Below, piece after piece: positions 1 to 6,671 of a stretch of 17,080 nucleotides of DNA. The notes under the pieces are model-generated. The model was not told the origin of the DNA. It was given only the letters and a program-made list of their open reading frames with translations, and made no database searches. This stretch comes from JBGQAS01 sp964498605 (GTDB taxonomy: Bacteria > Chloroflexota > Anaerolineae > Anaerolineales > Anaerolineaceae): NCBI GenBank assembly GCA_964498605.1, contig CAZCHK010000049.1:1-17080 (forward strand), in the 5' to 3' direction. The translations under genes and the position numbers were made by a program. Position 1 is the stretch's first letter, and each line of letters begins with the position of its first letter.

Positions 1-1178
1 AATCCGAAGACGGTCAGCAGCAGCGCCAGCGCGAAACGGCGCTGCCAGGTGAACAATTCAAACACGATGGCTGCCGTCAGCAGGGCTGCCAGCGCGAAGA
101 TGAACACATGCGTGTACGTGCGCAGTCTCGTGAAGCCGTAGGCTTCCTCATAAAGGTTCAAGCGCATCAGAGAACTGGCCAGGATCACCAGCACCAAAAC
201 CAGCAATAGTATCGAGAAAACACTGAAGAGAACGCGCTGCCTGCGCGCTTCCCTCTTGCTGACGGCTGACAGGCAGAGGTAAATACTCAGGCTGATGACC
301 GCCACAGCCACAAGTTCGAAGAATCCTCGTCGGGCGTATTCCGCGTACGTGTACCCCTGGGCGGTGATGTTGCTCTGCGCGCCAAAAAGGTAGCGCGCCT
401 GCACGATACTGAAAACGATAAAGAGAGCATCCACCAAACCCAGCACGATGACGGATTCGATCGGTCCCAAGAAACGCCTGATCCAGTTTTTCTCCATGTC
501 CGGTTTCACCTCCGCCTTTCTCGGCAGAGCCGCGTGCAGGAAGGCTCCCGTGAGCAGGAACCCAAAAAAGATAATAAAGATCAAGCGGAACGTGTATTCC
601 GGCAGCCTAGACAGGTCAAACACCTCTGCCAGCAGGTCCTTGAAGACCGGGTCCGCAGATACCAGCAGCGCGCTCAGGATCGCCAGGATCGGCAGTGCGA
701 TCAGCAAGCCCTTGATGACCGCCCAGATTATCCTTCCTTTTTTCGGCTTTTCAGCCGCGGGAAGAACAGGCGGCACGCTGGACTCCCGCATGCCAAAACC
801 TCGCGAGAACATATCGCCGACAAGGCGCAGCCACGCTCCGATGTGGTCCTGAATTCTGAATTCCCACCAGTGCCCCTCCTGGTAGGAGTATGCCAGGATG
901 AAGAACGCGCTGACCATCAGCAGACCCGCCACCACCGCGGTAAATGGTTCGCTGCGCCACCCCGTGGTGAAGGCAAATCCCAGGCTCAGCAGCACCAGGG
1001 GTACATTGCGCCAGGATAACCATTTTCCCTCCAGCCGGATCACTGTGATCGCCGCGGCAAGCATGAAAACTGCCCAGATGATGATCGAAATTCCCGGGAC
1101 GTGCTTGCTGAACAAAAAATCCGCCAGCCATGCCATCAACAGACCGGCAGCCCAAAACAGCCAGAATCGTTTTGGCAT
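1..1178 (-). CDS. DUF4173/DUF4153-like polytopic membrane protein, partial (C-terminus outside window)
   Basis: The frame is open from the ATG at 1178 to the left edge: 392 codons with no stop, so the C-terminus is missing. The translation begins MPKRFWLFWAAGLLMAWLAD and is dominated by hydrophobic segments, roughly ten so far. A soluble loop sits near residues 105-145 (HWWEFRIQDHIGAWLRLVG, then a Pro/Lys-rich stretch). The motif YTYAEYARRGFFELVAVAVI near residues 305-325 is the hallmark of the DUF4173/DUF4153 family, whose biochemical role is unknown. A strong AGGAGG ribosome site lies 5 bases before the ATG, and it begins right after the stop of the 44-aa gene upstream, so the two are probably co-transcribed. 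I checked the frame across 541-960 and found no shift. The family assignment rests on motif recognition. Confidence 0.8.
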   Translation of the reverse strand, partial: MPKRFWLFWAAGLLMAWLADFLFSKHVPGISIIIWAVFMLAAAITVIRLEGKWLSWRNVPLVLLSLGFAFTTGWRSEPFTAVVAGLLMVSAFFILAYSYQEGHWWEFRIQDHIGAWLRLVGDMFSRGFGMRESSVPPVLPAAEKPKKGRIIWAVIKGLLIALPILAILSALLVSADPVFKDLLAEVFDLSRLPEYTFRLIFIIFFGFLLTGAFLHAALPRKAEVKPDMEKNWIRRFLGPIESVIVLGLVDALFIVFSIVQARYLFGAQSNITAQGYTYAEYARRGFFELVAVAVISLSIYLCLSAVSKREARRQRVLFSVFSILLLVLVLVILASSLMRLNLYEEAYGFTRLRTYTHVFIFALAALLTAAIVFELFTWQRRFALALLLTVFG

Positions 1179-1189
1179 TCGTACCTCCT

Positions 1190-1324
1190 TCAGTGAATGA
1201 TCATGGTCACGATCCAGACAAAGATGATGGCCAGAGAAACGATCACCGTCAGAATCTGGTAGAGCAGACGCTTACGCTCGTAGGGGTTGATCCTCTTGCG
1301 TTTTTGGGGTGCTTTCTTTTGCAT
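1190..1324 (-). CDS. 44-aa single-pass membrane protein, unknown function
   Basis: This small ORF runs from ATG at 1324 to TGA at 1190. The first 20 residues are very basic (MQKKAPQKRKRINPYERKRL). One hydrophobic helix follows (about residues 22-43, rich in I/L/V) and the protein ends in His. By the positive-inside rule the N-terminus should be cytoplasmic. A modest GGAG site lies about 8 bases before the ATG. Its stop is 11 bases from the start of the DUF4173-like gene, and the strong AGGAGG of that gene abuts the stop, so this is a two-gene unit. I do not recognise a family. It could be a small partner of the larger membrane protein. Coding status is supported by the operon spacing and clear TM architecture, not by homology. 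Confidence 0.65.
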   Translation of the reverse strand: MQKKAPQKRKRINPYERKRLLYQILTVIVSLAIIFVWIVTMIIH

Positions 1325-1379
1325 GAATCGCTCCGTGACTGCTTCCATCCTAGTCGAAGGCAGTAAATTTTTCTAGACC

Positions 1380-1408
1380 TTTTTACCATCATGAGAGTCT
1401 TTTGACAA
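1380..1408 (-). promoter_or_regulatory. Candidate promoter for the 44-aa/DUF4173 unit
   Basis: On the minus strand TTGTCA (1403-1408) is separated by 17 bases from TAAAAA (1380-1385), about 55 bases before the ATG at 1324. The -10 match is poor. A 7-bp inverted repeat lies just upstream (1413-1435). Confidence 0.3.
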
Positions 1409-1412
1409 CCGC

Positions 1413-1435
1413 TGATAGTTGATGCCTGACTATCA
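1413..1435. repeat. Inverted repeat TGATAGT-N9-ACTATCA
   Basis: Perfect 7-bp arms (1413-1419 and 1429-1435) lie between the end of the acetyltransferase gene (1453) and the candidate promoter at 1380-1408. There is no U-tract after it on either strand, so it looks more like an operator than a terminator. Confidence 0.35.
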
Positions 1436-1452
1436 AAATCTTTCAGACCCGA

Positions 1453-2796
1453 TCACTCCAGCGCTTCAATGTGCGACGCTTTTTTGGGGAACAGGCTGTC
1501 CAGCAGCGCCCGTTTATCCCGCGCCAGGTGAAAATCGGTCATCGAGTCAAACAGCTCCTCCACGCTGCGCATGCCGAAGAGCAGGTGCAGGAATGAATGG
1601 CCCGGCAGCTGAGCGTCACAGTCCTCGTAATCTTTGGCCTGGTAAGGGGCAATCTGCGTGATCCTGCCTTTTTCCATGCAGATTTTTAAAGAGTCCCTGT
1701 AATTGCCGATGCGCAGTTCACCGCTGTGACTGCAGCAGATCGAACGGCTCAAATTTCGCTCCAGAGCCGTTTTAATCTTTCTCAGAAAACCGACTGTGTC
1801 CGGCACGCGCATGTACCAGGTATAGGGGCGCGCGGCGCGCGGAAGATTGTGGGCCGCGGCTTTGTACGCCGGGTGTCCACTGTACAGTTTGAAATTGTAG
1901 GAAAGAAGTGTTTTGTTTTCCTTGACTGCCAGTGCCTGCCCGCACTGCCAGACAAAACGCAGCACGGCGGGCGTCACCGCGGTCCAGTCCATGCCACTTG
2001 CCAGGTTGTAGCTCAAAAGACCGGTTTGCTGGTTGGATAGAAACGGCTCCATGGCAATGTAGCCGATCCGGTTCATTTCGCCATCCAGGATGATGTACAG
2101 CTCGTGCCGAAAACTGTCCCGTGTTTTTCCGCTGATCTCGTACCTGAACCATTCCGCGTCCCACTGGCAGGTCAGGCGCAGGTGCTTCTTGTTTTCAATA
2201 TACATACTGACCAGGAAAGGGATGTCCTCTTCGGTTGCCGCCCGGAAGGTGAACTGCTCGGTTTCTCCTTCTTTCAACTTTGGCAGCTGCTCCTCCGTCC
2301 CGATGCGGCAGGTGTCCAGCTCGACCGTCATCTCGTAGCCAAACTGCCGGTAGTAGTACGGAATGCCGGTAATTCCCTGCATGATCTGACCGCGCGCCCT
2401 GCTCCAGGCGTGCACGGTCTCAAACTGCAGCCGAACCAATCCCTGGTGCCTGTATTCCATCTCCGTCCCCACCGCCTCAGGTCGTCCCACTTTGATCGGG
2501 ATGCCATCGTACAGCCAGGTCTGCGAGATCAGGTTCATGGCGGAGACGATCCTGCCCGTGGCAGTCTCCTCCACAAGGGTGAAGTCATCAGGGTGGTGAG
2601 CGGGGTGGACCCCGGATAGCATGTCCTTTGTCCAGTTCTGCAACCGGATACTATCGCGCTCGTTGTCAGCGTGGATGCGCCCGTTGAATTCCGCCAGCGC
2701 ATCGGAGTCCTCCTTGCAGGAGCGCCGCAGCCTCAGCGTATCGCTGATCGGGTAAGGTTGTTTCAATTCCGGGTCAAAATTTGGATTCATGACCAT
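1453..2796 (-). CDS. Eis-like GNAT family N-acetyltransferase
   Basis: A 447-aa acetyl-CoA-dependent acyltransferase, probably cytosolic. The N-terminal GNAT domain spans about residues 20-160. It contains the acetyl-CoA loop region TEMEYRHQGLVRLQ (112-124) and the segment GITGIPYYYRQFGYE (141-154), typical of Eis-type multi-domain GNATs. The remainder fits the family's second GNAT-like domain and an SCP2-like C-terminal domain, ending in the family-style LDSLFPKKASHIEALE. Eis relatives acetylate amines (aminoglycosides or protein lysines), but the substrate here cannot be told. The start at 2796 is chosen because AGAAGGT lies about 6 bases upstream; a second ATG two codons later is possible. 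It appears monocistronic: about 65 bases from the FmdB gene, with a hairpin between. Confidence 0.85.
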   Translation of the reverse strand: MVMNPNFDPELKQPYPISDTLRLRRSCKEDSDALAEFNGRIHADNERDSIRLQNWTKDMLSGVHPAHHPDDFTLVEETATGRIVSAMNLISQTWLYDGIPIKVGRPEAVGTEMEYRHQGLVRLQFETVHAWSRARGQIMQGITGIPYYYRQFGYEMTVELDTCRIGTEEQLPKLKEGETEQFTFRAATEEDIPFLVSMYIENKKHLRLTCQWDAEWFRYEISGKTRDSFRHELYIILDGEMNRIGYIAMEPFLSNQQTGLLSYNLASGMDWTAVTPAVLRFVWQCGQALAVKENKTLLSYNFKLYSGHPAYKAAAHNLPRAARPYTWYMRVPDTVGFLRKIKTALERNLSRSICCSHSGELRIGNYRDSLKICMEKGRITQIAPYQAKDYEDCDAQLPGHSFLHLLFGMRSVEELFDSMTDFHLARDKRALLDSLFPKKASHIEALE

Positions 2797-2822
2797 TATT
2801 CTACCTTCTTAATATAATAATC

Positions 2823-2841
2823 CCCGGGCACCTCACCCGGG
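2823..2841 (-). terminator. Weak terminator-like hairpin after the FmdB gene
   Basis: CCCGGG arms at 2823-2828 and 2836-2841 enclose a 7-base loop. On the minus strand the stem is followed by GGATTATTATATT, which is T-rich but not a clean U-tract. It sits 22 bases past the FmdB stop and 27 bases before the acetyltransferase start. Confidence 0.4.
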
Positions 2842-2862
2842 AATTTCTCTCGCGTTCCGTCT

Positions 2863-3177
2863 TTACGCAGCGATCTTGCTGCTGGTGCTTTCCGATTTGC
2901 TTTCCGTTTTCTTCTCGGCAGGTTTATCCTTCTTCGCCTCAGGCTTGGCTTCCGCGGTTGGTTTTTCACTTTCAGTGTTGTGGGTCATCCCGGAAGGAGA
3001 GCGGTGATCGGTGGCATAGAACCCCGAGCCTTTGAACACAATTCCCACGGGCGAATACACTTTATGCAGTGTCTTCTTGTTGCATTCAGGACACCGGGTC
3101 AGAGGTTGATCAGTGAATTTTTGCTGGCGCTCGAATTGAACCCCGCAGGCTTCACATTTGTATGTATAAACTGGCAT
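2863..3177 (-). CDS. FmdB-family zinc ribbon protein
   Basis: A 104-aa small regulatory-type protein. The N-terminus MPVYTYKCEACG with a second CPEC knuckle gives the four zinc ligands C8, C11, C29 and C32, followed by the usual GxGFY-like stretch (GSGFYATDH). This is the FmdB/CxxC-CxxC zinc ribbon family, named after a putative regulator of a formamidase gene; its molecular role is generally unproven. The last ~35 residues are low-complexity Lys/Glu/Ser/Ala (after KPTAEAKPEAKKDK), a disordered tail common in Chloroflexota and actinobacterial members. A near-consensus promoter lies 30 bases upstream. It seems to be transcribed alone. Confidence 0.9.
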   Translation of the reverse strand: MPVYTYKCEACGVQFERQQKFTDQPLTRCPECNKKTLHKVYSPVGIVFKGSGFYATDHRSPSGMTHNTESEKPTAEAKPEAKKDKPAEKKTESKSESTSSKIAA

Positions 3178-3206
3178 GGTTTTAATCTTCTTTCGTCGAA
3201 CAAGTG

Positions 3207-3235
3207 ATTATACGAGCCTTTCAGGTGACTGGCAA
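3207..3235 (-). promoter_or_regulatory. Strong sigma-70-type promoter of the FmdB gene
   Basis: On the minus strand TTGCCA (3230-3235) and a perfect TATAAT (3207-3212) are spaced by 17 bases. The predicted start of transcription is near 3200, giving a leader of about 23 bases before the ATG at 3177. Confidence 0.75.
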
Positions 3236-3253
3236 GAGTTGAGTGATCACCTG
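3222..3253. repeat. Inverted repeat CAGGTGA-N18-TCACCTG over the FmdB -35 box
   Basis: Perfect 7-bp arms at 3222-3228 and 3247-3253 are centred on the -35 hexamer (3230-3235). This placement is typical of a repressor or activator dyad. The inner bases 3243-3250 (GTGATCAC) are themselves palindromic. Confidence 0.4.
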
Positions 3254-3263
3254 GAGATAGAAA

Positions 3264-3288
3264 CCTTGCGTTTTTACCTGCTCCAAGG
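3264..3288 (-). terminator. Weak terminator candidate after the Fe-S pseudogene
   Basis: On the minus strand CCTTG (3288-3284) pairs with CAAGG (3268-3264) around a 15-base loop and is followed by TTTCTATCT. The stem is short, so this is a weak call. It lies 33 bases past the stop at 3321. Confidence 0.25.
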
Positions 3289-3320
3289 GAAAAACATGGC
3301 GTGAATGCACTTTCGAGTCA

Positions 3321-3916
3321 TCATCCCCTGATTTTCAAGCGTTTCGTGCCGCCCCGGTCGAATCCAAAGGATAGTTTCAGCGCAATCTGATCGCAAGCCG
3401 TGATGCAGGTCCGGCACAGCGTGCATTCCGTGGAAAACACGCGCTGGCCTGCCCTGATGTAATCTGTGATCCGGGTATCCATCGAGCAGGCTCGCACGCA
3501 CGCTCCACAGTCGTTGCACAGTGCCATCGATCCTTTGATCTTGAGCAGAGAAAACCGGGAGGTAAGCTTCAGCGGTACGCTGGCCGGGCAGACGAACTTG
3601 CAGAAGGCGCGGTTGTCCTTCAAGGCGAAAGCCAACAGGATCCCAATGAAATAGCACATCAAATTACCCGCGGTGAACCACGCTACCGCGGTAGGGCCGG
3701 TTGCGCCATCCCTGAATCCAACACCAAACCACAGGCCCAGCACAAGCGCCAGGCTAACTGCGAGGTGAATGGTTCGAATCCAGCTCCATGTTCCTGGCAG
3801 ACATCCCGCAGAACGCGTGAAAGGCGGCAGTTCCAGCAGCATCGTCCAGCGCGCCTATCCGCACCACAAACGTTAAAAAATAACGGTCCGAAGATCTCGG
3901 CGATTAAATAGATCAT
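3321..3916 (-). pseudogene. Broken NapH/YccM-like membrane 4Fe-4S protein
   Basis: The longest intact piece is 173 aa from ATG 3842 to 3321. It has two TM helices, an AFCKFVCP motif and two ferredoxin motifs, CNDCGACVRAC and CTLCRTCITAC, with all eight cluster cysteines kept (each final C is followed by S or D, not the usual P). Upstream in the same frame it reads RLWCG-stop-ARWTM before LLELPPFTRSAG. That fits the WCGW...WT stretch of this ferredoxin family with a Trp codon turned into TAG (3855-3857). Further upstream the matching peptide MIYLIAEIFGPLFF is in another frame, from ATG 3916, and the switch falls at a T6 run (3875-3880). Two lesions suggest decay. Alternatives are assembly errors, or a short functional protein starting at 3842, for which no good ribosome site is visible. 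Confidence 0.6.
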
Positions 3917-3965
3917 AACCCGTCTCTTGGCTCAATTAATCCACAAATCATCTTTGAAGGAAGAT

Positions 3966-4011
3966 GCAAAGCGGTATTTCCCCGCAGTCCTTTTAAAAGG
4001 ACGGTGCTTTG
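3966..4011. repeat. 16-bp perfect palindrome within a larger dyad, divergent intergenic region
   Basis: GTCCTTTTAAAAGGAC (3987-4002) is a perfect palindrome. It is nested within outer arms CAAAGC (3967-3972) and GCTTTG (4006-4011). The region separates the divergent Fe-S pseudogene and the DUF362 gene. It could be an operator or a transcription barrier; on the plus strand it is followed by T-rich sequence (4018-4032). Confidence 0.5.
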
Positions 4012-4050
4012 TGGATATTTTCTGTCTTTTTTGTACCATTAGGTTTGGAA

Positions 4051-4056
4051 TATAAT
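4051..4056 (+). promoter_or_regulatory. Candidate -10 box upstream of the DUF362 gene
   Basis: TATAAT is a perfect match, but no good -35 is found at 16-18 bases. It also lies only 16 bases before the ATG at 4073, so a transcript from it would start within or next to the GGAGG ribosome site. This is a weak call. Confidence 0.3.
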
Positions 4057-4072
4057 TATATTGGAGGTTCCC

Positions 4073-5071
4073 ATGCAGAAACTCTCCCGGCGAAAATTCC
4101 TGGAATTGACCGCGGCTGGCGCTGGCACCGCTGCGCTTGTGTCCTGCCTGAACCAGCCCCCCAGCGCGGAACCGATCCTCAGTCCTGATCCCACGAACAC
4201 TCCTTTCGACCCGTCTGCCACATCTTACACGCAGTCTCCCACCTATACGGCTGAACCATCACCCGACCTGCCTGACCTGGCGATCGCCCGCAGCGGTGAA
4301 CCCGCGGACCTGGTCCGCCGGGCTGTTTCTGGGGTGGGCGGCATGGCAAGGTTCGTGCCAACAGGTTCGCGCGTGATCATCAAGCCCAACATCTGCGTCA
4401 ACTACCGCTCGTACGAATACGCCGCAACCACCAATCCATGGGTGGTCGGCACGTTGGTAAGAATGGCGTTTGAAGCAGGCGCCGGCTCGGTGGGCGTTCT
4501 GGACTACCCATTTGCGGGTTCTGCCGCGGATGCCTACCGCACCTCGGGGGTACAGGAGCAGGTCGAATTCGCTGGCGGCGAGATGATCCCGGTGAAGAAA
4601 GTGCGTTTCGTGGATATCGAGCTGCCCGGCGCGGTGTCGCTCAAACGGGCCGCGGTGTACGATGAGATCCTCAACGCCGAGGTGCTCATCAACGCCCCCA
4701 TCGCCAAACATCACGGATCAGCCGGTCTGACCCTTTCCATGAAGAACCTGATGGGCGCGATCTGGGACCGCCCCGTCATTCACTGGGATTTTGGCAACAA
4801 CCTGACCGATCTGAACACGCGCATCCGTTCCACGCTGGTGGTGATCGACGCCGTGCGCATCCTCACCAACGGGGGGCCGCAGGGGGGCGATTTGAACGCC
4901 GTGCGGAAAATGGACACGATCGTCGCCTCCACGGATGTCGTTGCCGCGGACGCCTGGGCTGCCGCCAATCTTTTTGGCTGGAATCCATACGATCTGTCTT
5001 ACATCAACACTGGCTCTCAGCGTGGTCTGGGCAGGGCGGACCTGGAGAACCTGAGGGTCCTGGATGTCTAA
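4073..5071 (+). CDS. Tat-exported DUF362 lipoprotein
   Basis: A 332-aa protein. The N-terminus MQKLSRRKFLELTAAGAG carries a twin-arginine motif (RRKFL, residues 6-10), then a hydrophobic stretch and a lipobox LVSC with C25 as the probable lipid-anchored residue. It should therefore be exported folded, perhaps with a cofactor, and tethered outside. A Pro/Thr/Ser linker (about 28-70) precedes the DUF362 domain, recognised by IIKPNICVN, the NAPIAKHH stretch and MKNLMG. It lacks the C-terminal ferredoxin domain that some DUF362 proteins have; the next gene may supply the Fe-S clusters. The start is ATG 4073, since GGAGG (4063-4067) is 5 bases upstream; an in-frame TTG at 4061 would overlap that site. 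The stop overlaps the next start by 8 bases. DUF362 activity is unknown. Confidence 0.87.
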   Translation: MQKLSRRKFLELTAAGAGTAALVSCLNQPPSAEPILSPDPTNTPFDPSATSYTQSPTYTAEPSPDLPDLAIARSGEPADLVRRAVSGVGGMARFVPTGSRVIIKPNICVNYRSYEYAATTNPWVVGTLVRMAFEAGAGSVGVLDYPFAGSAADAYRTSGVQEQVEFAGGEMIPVKKVRFVDIELPGAVSLKRAAVYDEILNAEVLINAPIAKHHGSAGLTLSMKNLMGAIWDRPVIHWDFGNNLTDLNTRIRSTLVVIDAVRILTNGGPQGGDLNAVRKMDTIVASTDVVAADAWAAANLFGWNPYDLSYINTGSQRGLGRADLENLRVLDV

Positions 5072-6611
5072 AGCAGCACGCTTTTCCGCGGGACGGGCGT
5101 GGCGGTCCGCCCGCATCACAGTCCAGGTCCTGGCGCTCCTTTTTTTCATCGCGGTCATCGCGGGAACGCAATCTCATTACCTGAAACCAGCAGTGTCCAG
5201 CCTGCCGATGTGGCTGTCGCCGCTCGCCATGCTTTCCAGCATGATCGCATCGCGTTCATTCTTCGCCGGTTCTCTTGTTTCGCTTGCCATCATCCTGCTG
5301 ACACTGTTCTTCGGTCGCGTCTGGTGCGGATGGCTGTGCCCGCTGGGCACGCTGCTGGATATTTTTTCCTTCCGCAAGTGGCTCAAGAAAACGACCTCCC
5401 TGCCTGATTGGATGCGCTCGCTCAAGTACGGCGTCCTGCTTGCCATCCTGTTTGCTGCCTTGTTCGGCGATCAATCCCTCATCTTCCTGGATCCCATCAC
5501 GCTTGCCTACCGCGCTGTCTCCGGGGCTGTCCTGCCCGTTCTGGACCGCGTCATCACGGCAGTCGAGATGCTGCTCTACCGCGTGGATTTTTTGCGCGGA
5601 GGCGTGAATGCCGTGGATGATCTCATTCGTCCGGCCATCATCCCCGCGGAACCCGTTTTCAGCAGCGGTGCAATCTGGTTCGCCGCCGCTTTTCTCGGTT
5701 TGATCCTGCTCAACCTGTTCGCGGAGCGCTTCTGGTGCCGCTATCTGTGCCCGCTGGGGGGGCTGCTGGGTTTGCTGTCCAGGATCGGCTTGATCAAACG
5801 CGCTGTCAACGAGCGATGCACCAGCTGTGGTGCCTGCGCCCGGGTCTGCCCGACAGAAACCATCTCTCCAGACAAAGGCTACGCCTCCGATCCTTCTGAA
5901 TGCACCATGTGCATGGACTGCCTGCGGTCCTGCCCTGCCAATGCCATCGAGTTCAAGCCGCTGCTGAAACCCGCTCAACGCCAGGAGTACGATCCGAAGC
6001 GCCGCGTGGTGCTTGCCTCGCTTGGTGCCGGGATCACCCTGGCTGCCCTGCCGAGGGTTCTCCCCCAGCAAACGCGGCAGTCAACCTACCTCCTGCGCCC
6101 GCCGGGCGCGGGTGAGGAGCATCTGCTGTCAGCCTGTGTGCGCTGCGGAGCCTGTACGCGCGTTTGCCCGACAGGCGGTTTGCAGCCGGCCCTGGGTGAG
6201 ATCAGCATGAACGGGTGGCTCACGCCTGTGCTTGTGCCCCGCGTGGGATACTGCGATTATGCCTGCAACGCTTGCGGCCAGGTCTGTCCGACCCACGCCA
6301 TCCCCCTGCTGGAGCTGGCCGTGAAGCAGCAGCAGCGCATCGGCCAGGCATACATCGACGAGAACCGCTGCATCCCCTGGGCGGATGGCATCTCCTGTGC
6401 CGTGTGCGAAGAGATGTGCCCGGTCACTCCCCAAAAAGCCATCACGCTCTCATCCGGTGGCAGTGGCGGAAGCGGCCACGGCGGCGGGAGCGCTTCCGCA
6501 GTTCCCCGCCCGCATGTGGACCGCAGTAAATGCATCGGCTGCGGCATTTGCGAGACCCGCTGCCCGGTATCAGGCGAAGCTGCCATCCGTGTCAGAGTCA
6601 GATCATTCTAG
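5064..6611 (+). CDS. NapH-NapG-like fused membrane polyferredoxin, six 4Fe-4S motifs
   Basis: A 515-aa protein. Residues 1-240 are NapH-like: several TM helices with paired cytoplasmic motifs WCGWLCPLG (87-95) and WCRYLCPLG (224-232). Two classic ferredoxin motifs follow (C252-C262, C280-C290). Residues 312-332 hold a second RR-plus-hydrophobic segment like a NapG Tat anchor (PKRRVVLASLGAG). Then come NapG-type clusters: C358-C368, CDYACNACGQVC (397-408), the long-spaced CIPWADGISCAVCEEMC (436-452) and CIGCGICETRC (490-500), the last after a Gly/Ser/His linker (464-478). NapH and NapG are normally separate quinol-to-periplasm electron carriers, so this looks like a fusion. It overlaps the DUF362 gene by 8 bases (ATGTCTAA), implying coupled translation and a shared function. 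There is no nitrate reductase nearby, so the electron acceptor is unknown. Confidence 0.88.
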   Translation: MSKAARFSAGRAWRSARITVQVLALLFFIAVIAGTQSHYLKPAVSSLPMWLSPLAMLSSMIASRSFFAGSLVSLAIILLTLFFGRVWCGWLCPLGTLLDIFSFRKWLKKTTSLPDWMRSLKYGVLLAILFAALFGDQSLIFLDPITLAYRAVSGAVLPVLDRVITAVEMLLYRVDFLRGGVNAVDDLIRPAIIPAEPVFSSGAIWFAAAFLGLILLNLFAERFWCRYLCPLGGLLGLLSRIGLIKRAVNERCTSCGACARVCPTETISPDKGYASDPSECTMCMDCLRSCPANAIEFKPLLKPAQRQEYDPKRRVVLASLGAGITLAALPRVLPQQTRQSTYLLRPPGAGEEHLLSACVRCGACTRVCPTGGLQPALGEISMNGWLTPVLVPRVGYCDYACNACGQVCPTHAIPLLELAVKQQQRIGQAYIDENRCIPWADGISCAVCEEMCPVTPQKAITLSSGGSGGSGHGGGSASAVPRPHVDRSKCIGCGICETRCPVSGEAAIRVRVRSF

Positions 6612-6671
6612 ATCCGTCACGATTTCTGTGCCATAATTTATCAAGAAAGCATCTTCCTGGAGTCTGTCCCC

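Noticed and set aside
448..1019. Plus-strand frames within 448-1019
   Set aside because: The minus frame is open for 392 codons with TM helices and a DUF4173-type motif; the plus frames are short and lack coding character.
3875..3881. Programmed -1 frameshift at the T6-A run, slippery-site-like (TTTTTTA)
   Set aside because: The heptamer is in the wrong phase for the frame that starts at 3916, and the in-frame TAG at 3855-3857 would still block the product.
3683..3916. Independent 77-aa protein from ATG 3916
   Set aside because: After about residue 16 it reads the ferredoxin gene out of frame (Trp/Cys/Arg-rich). It is better explained as the 5' part of the broken gene.
4061..4072. TTG start at 4061 for the DUF362 gene
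   Set aside because: It overlaps the GGAGG ribosome site that serves the ATG at 4073, and the Tat motif is better placed from that ATG.
5256..6071. 271-aa minus-strand frame opposite the NapHG gene
   Set aside because: The sequence is Gln/Glu/Gly-rich with no fold signature, and the opposite strand encodes well-conserved cysteine motifs.
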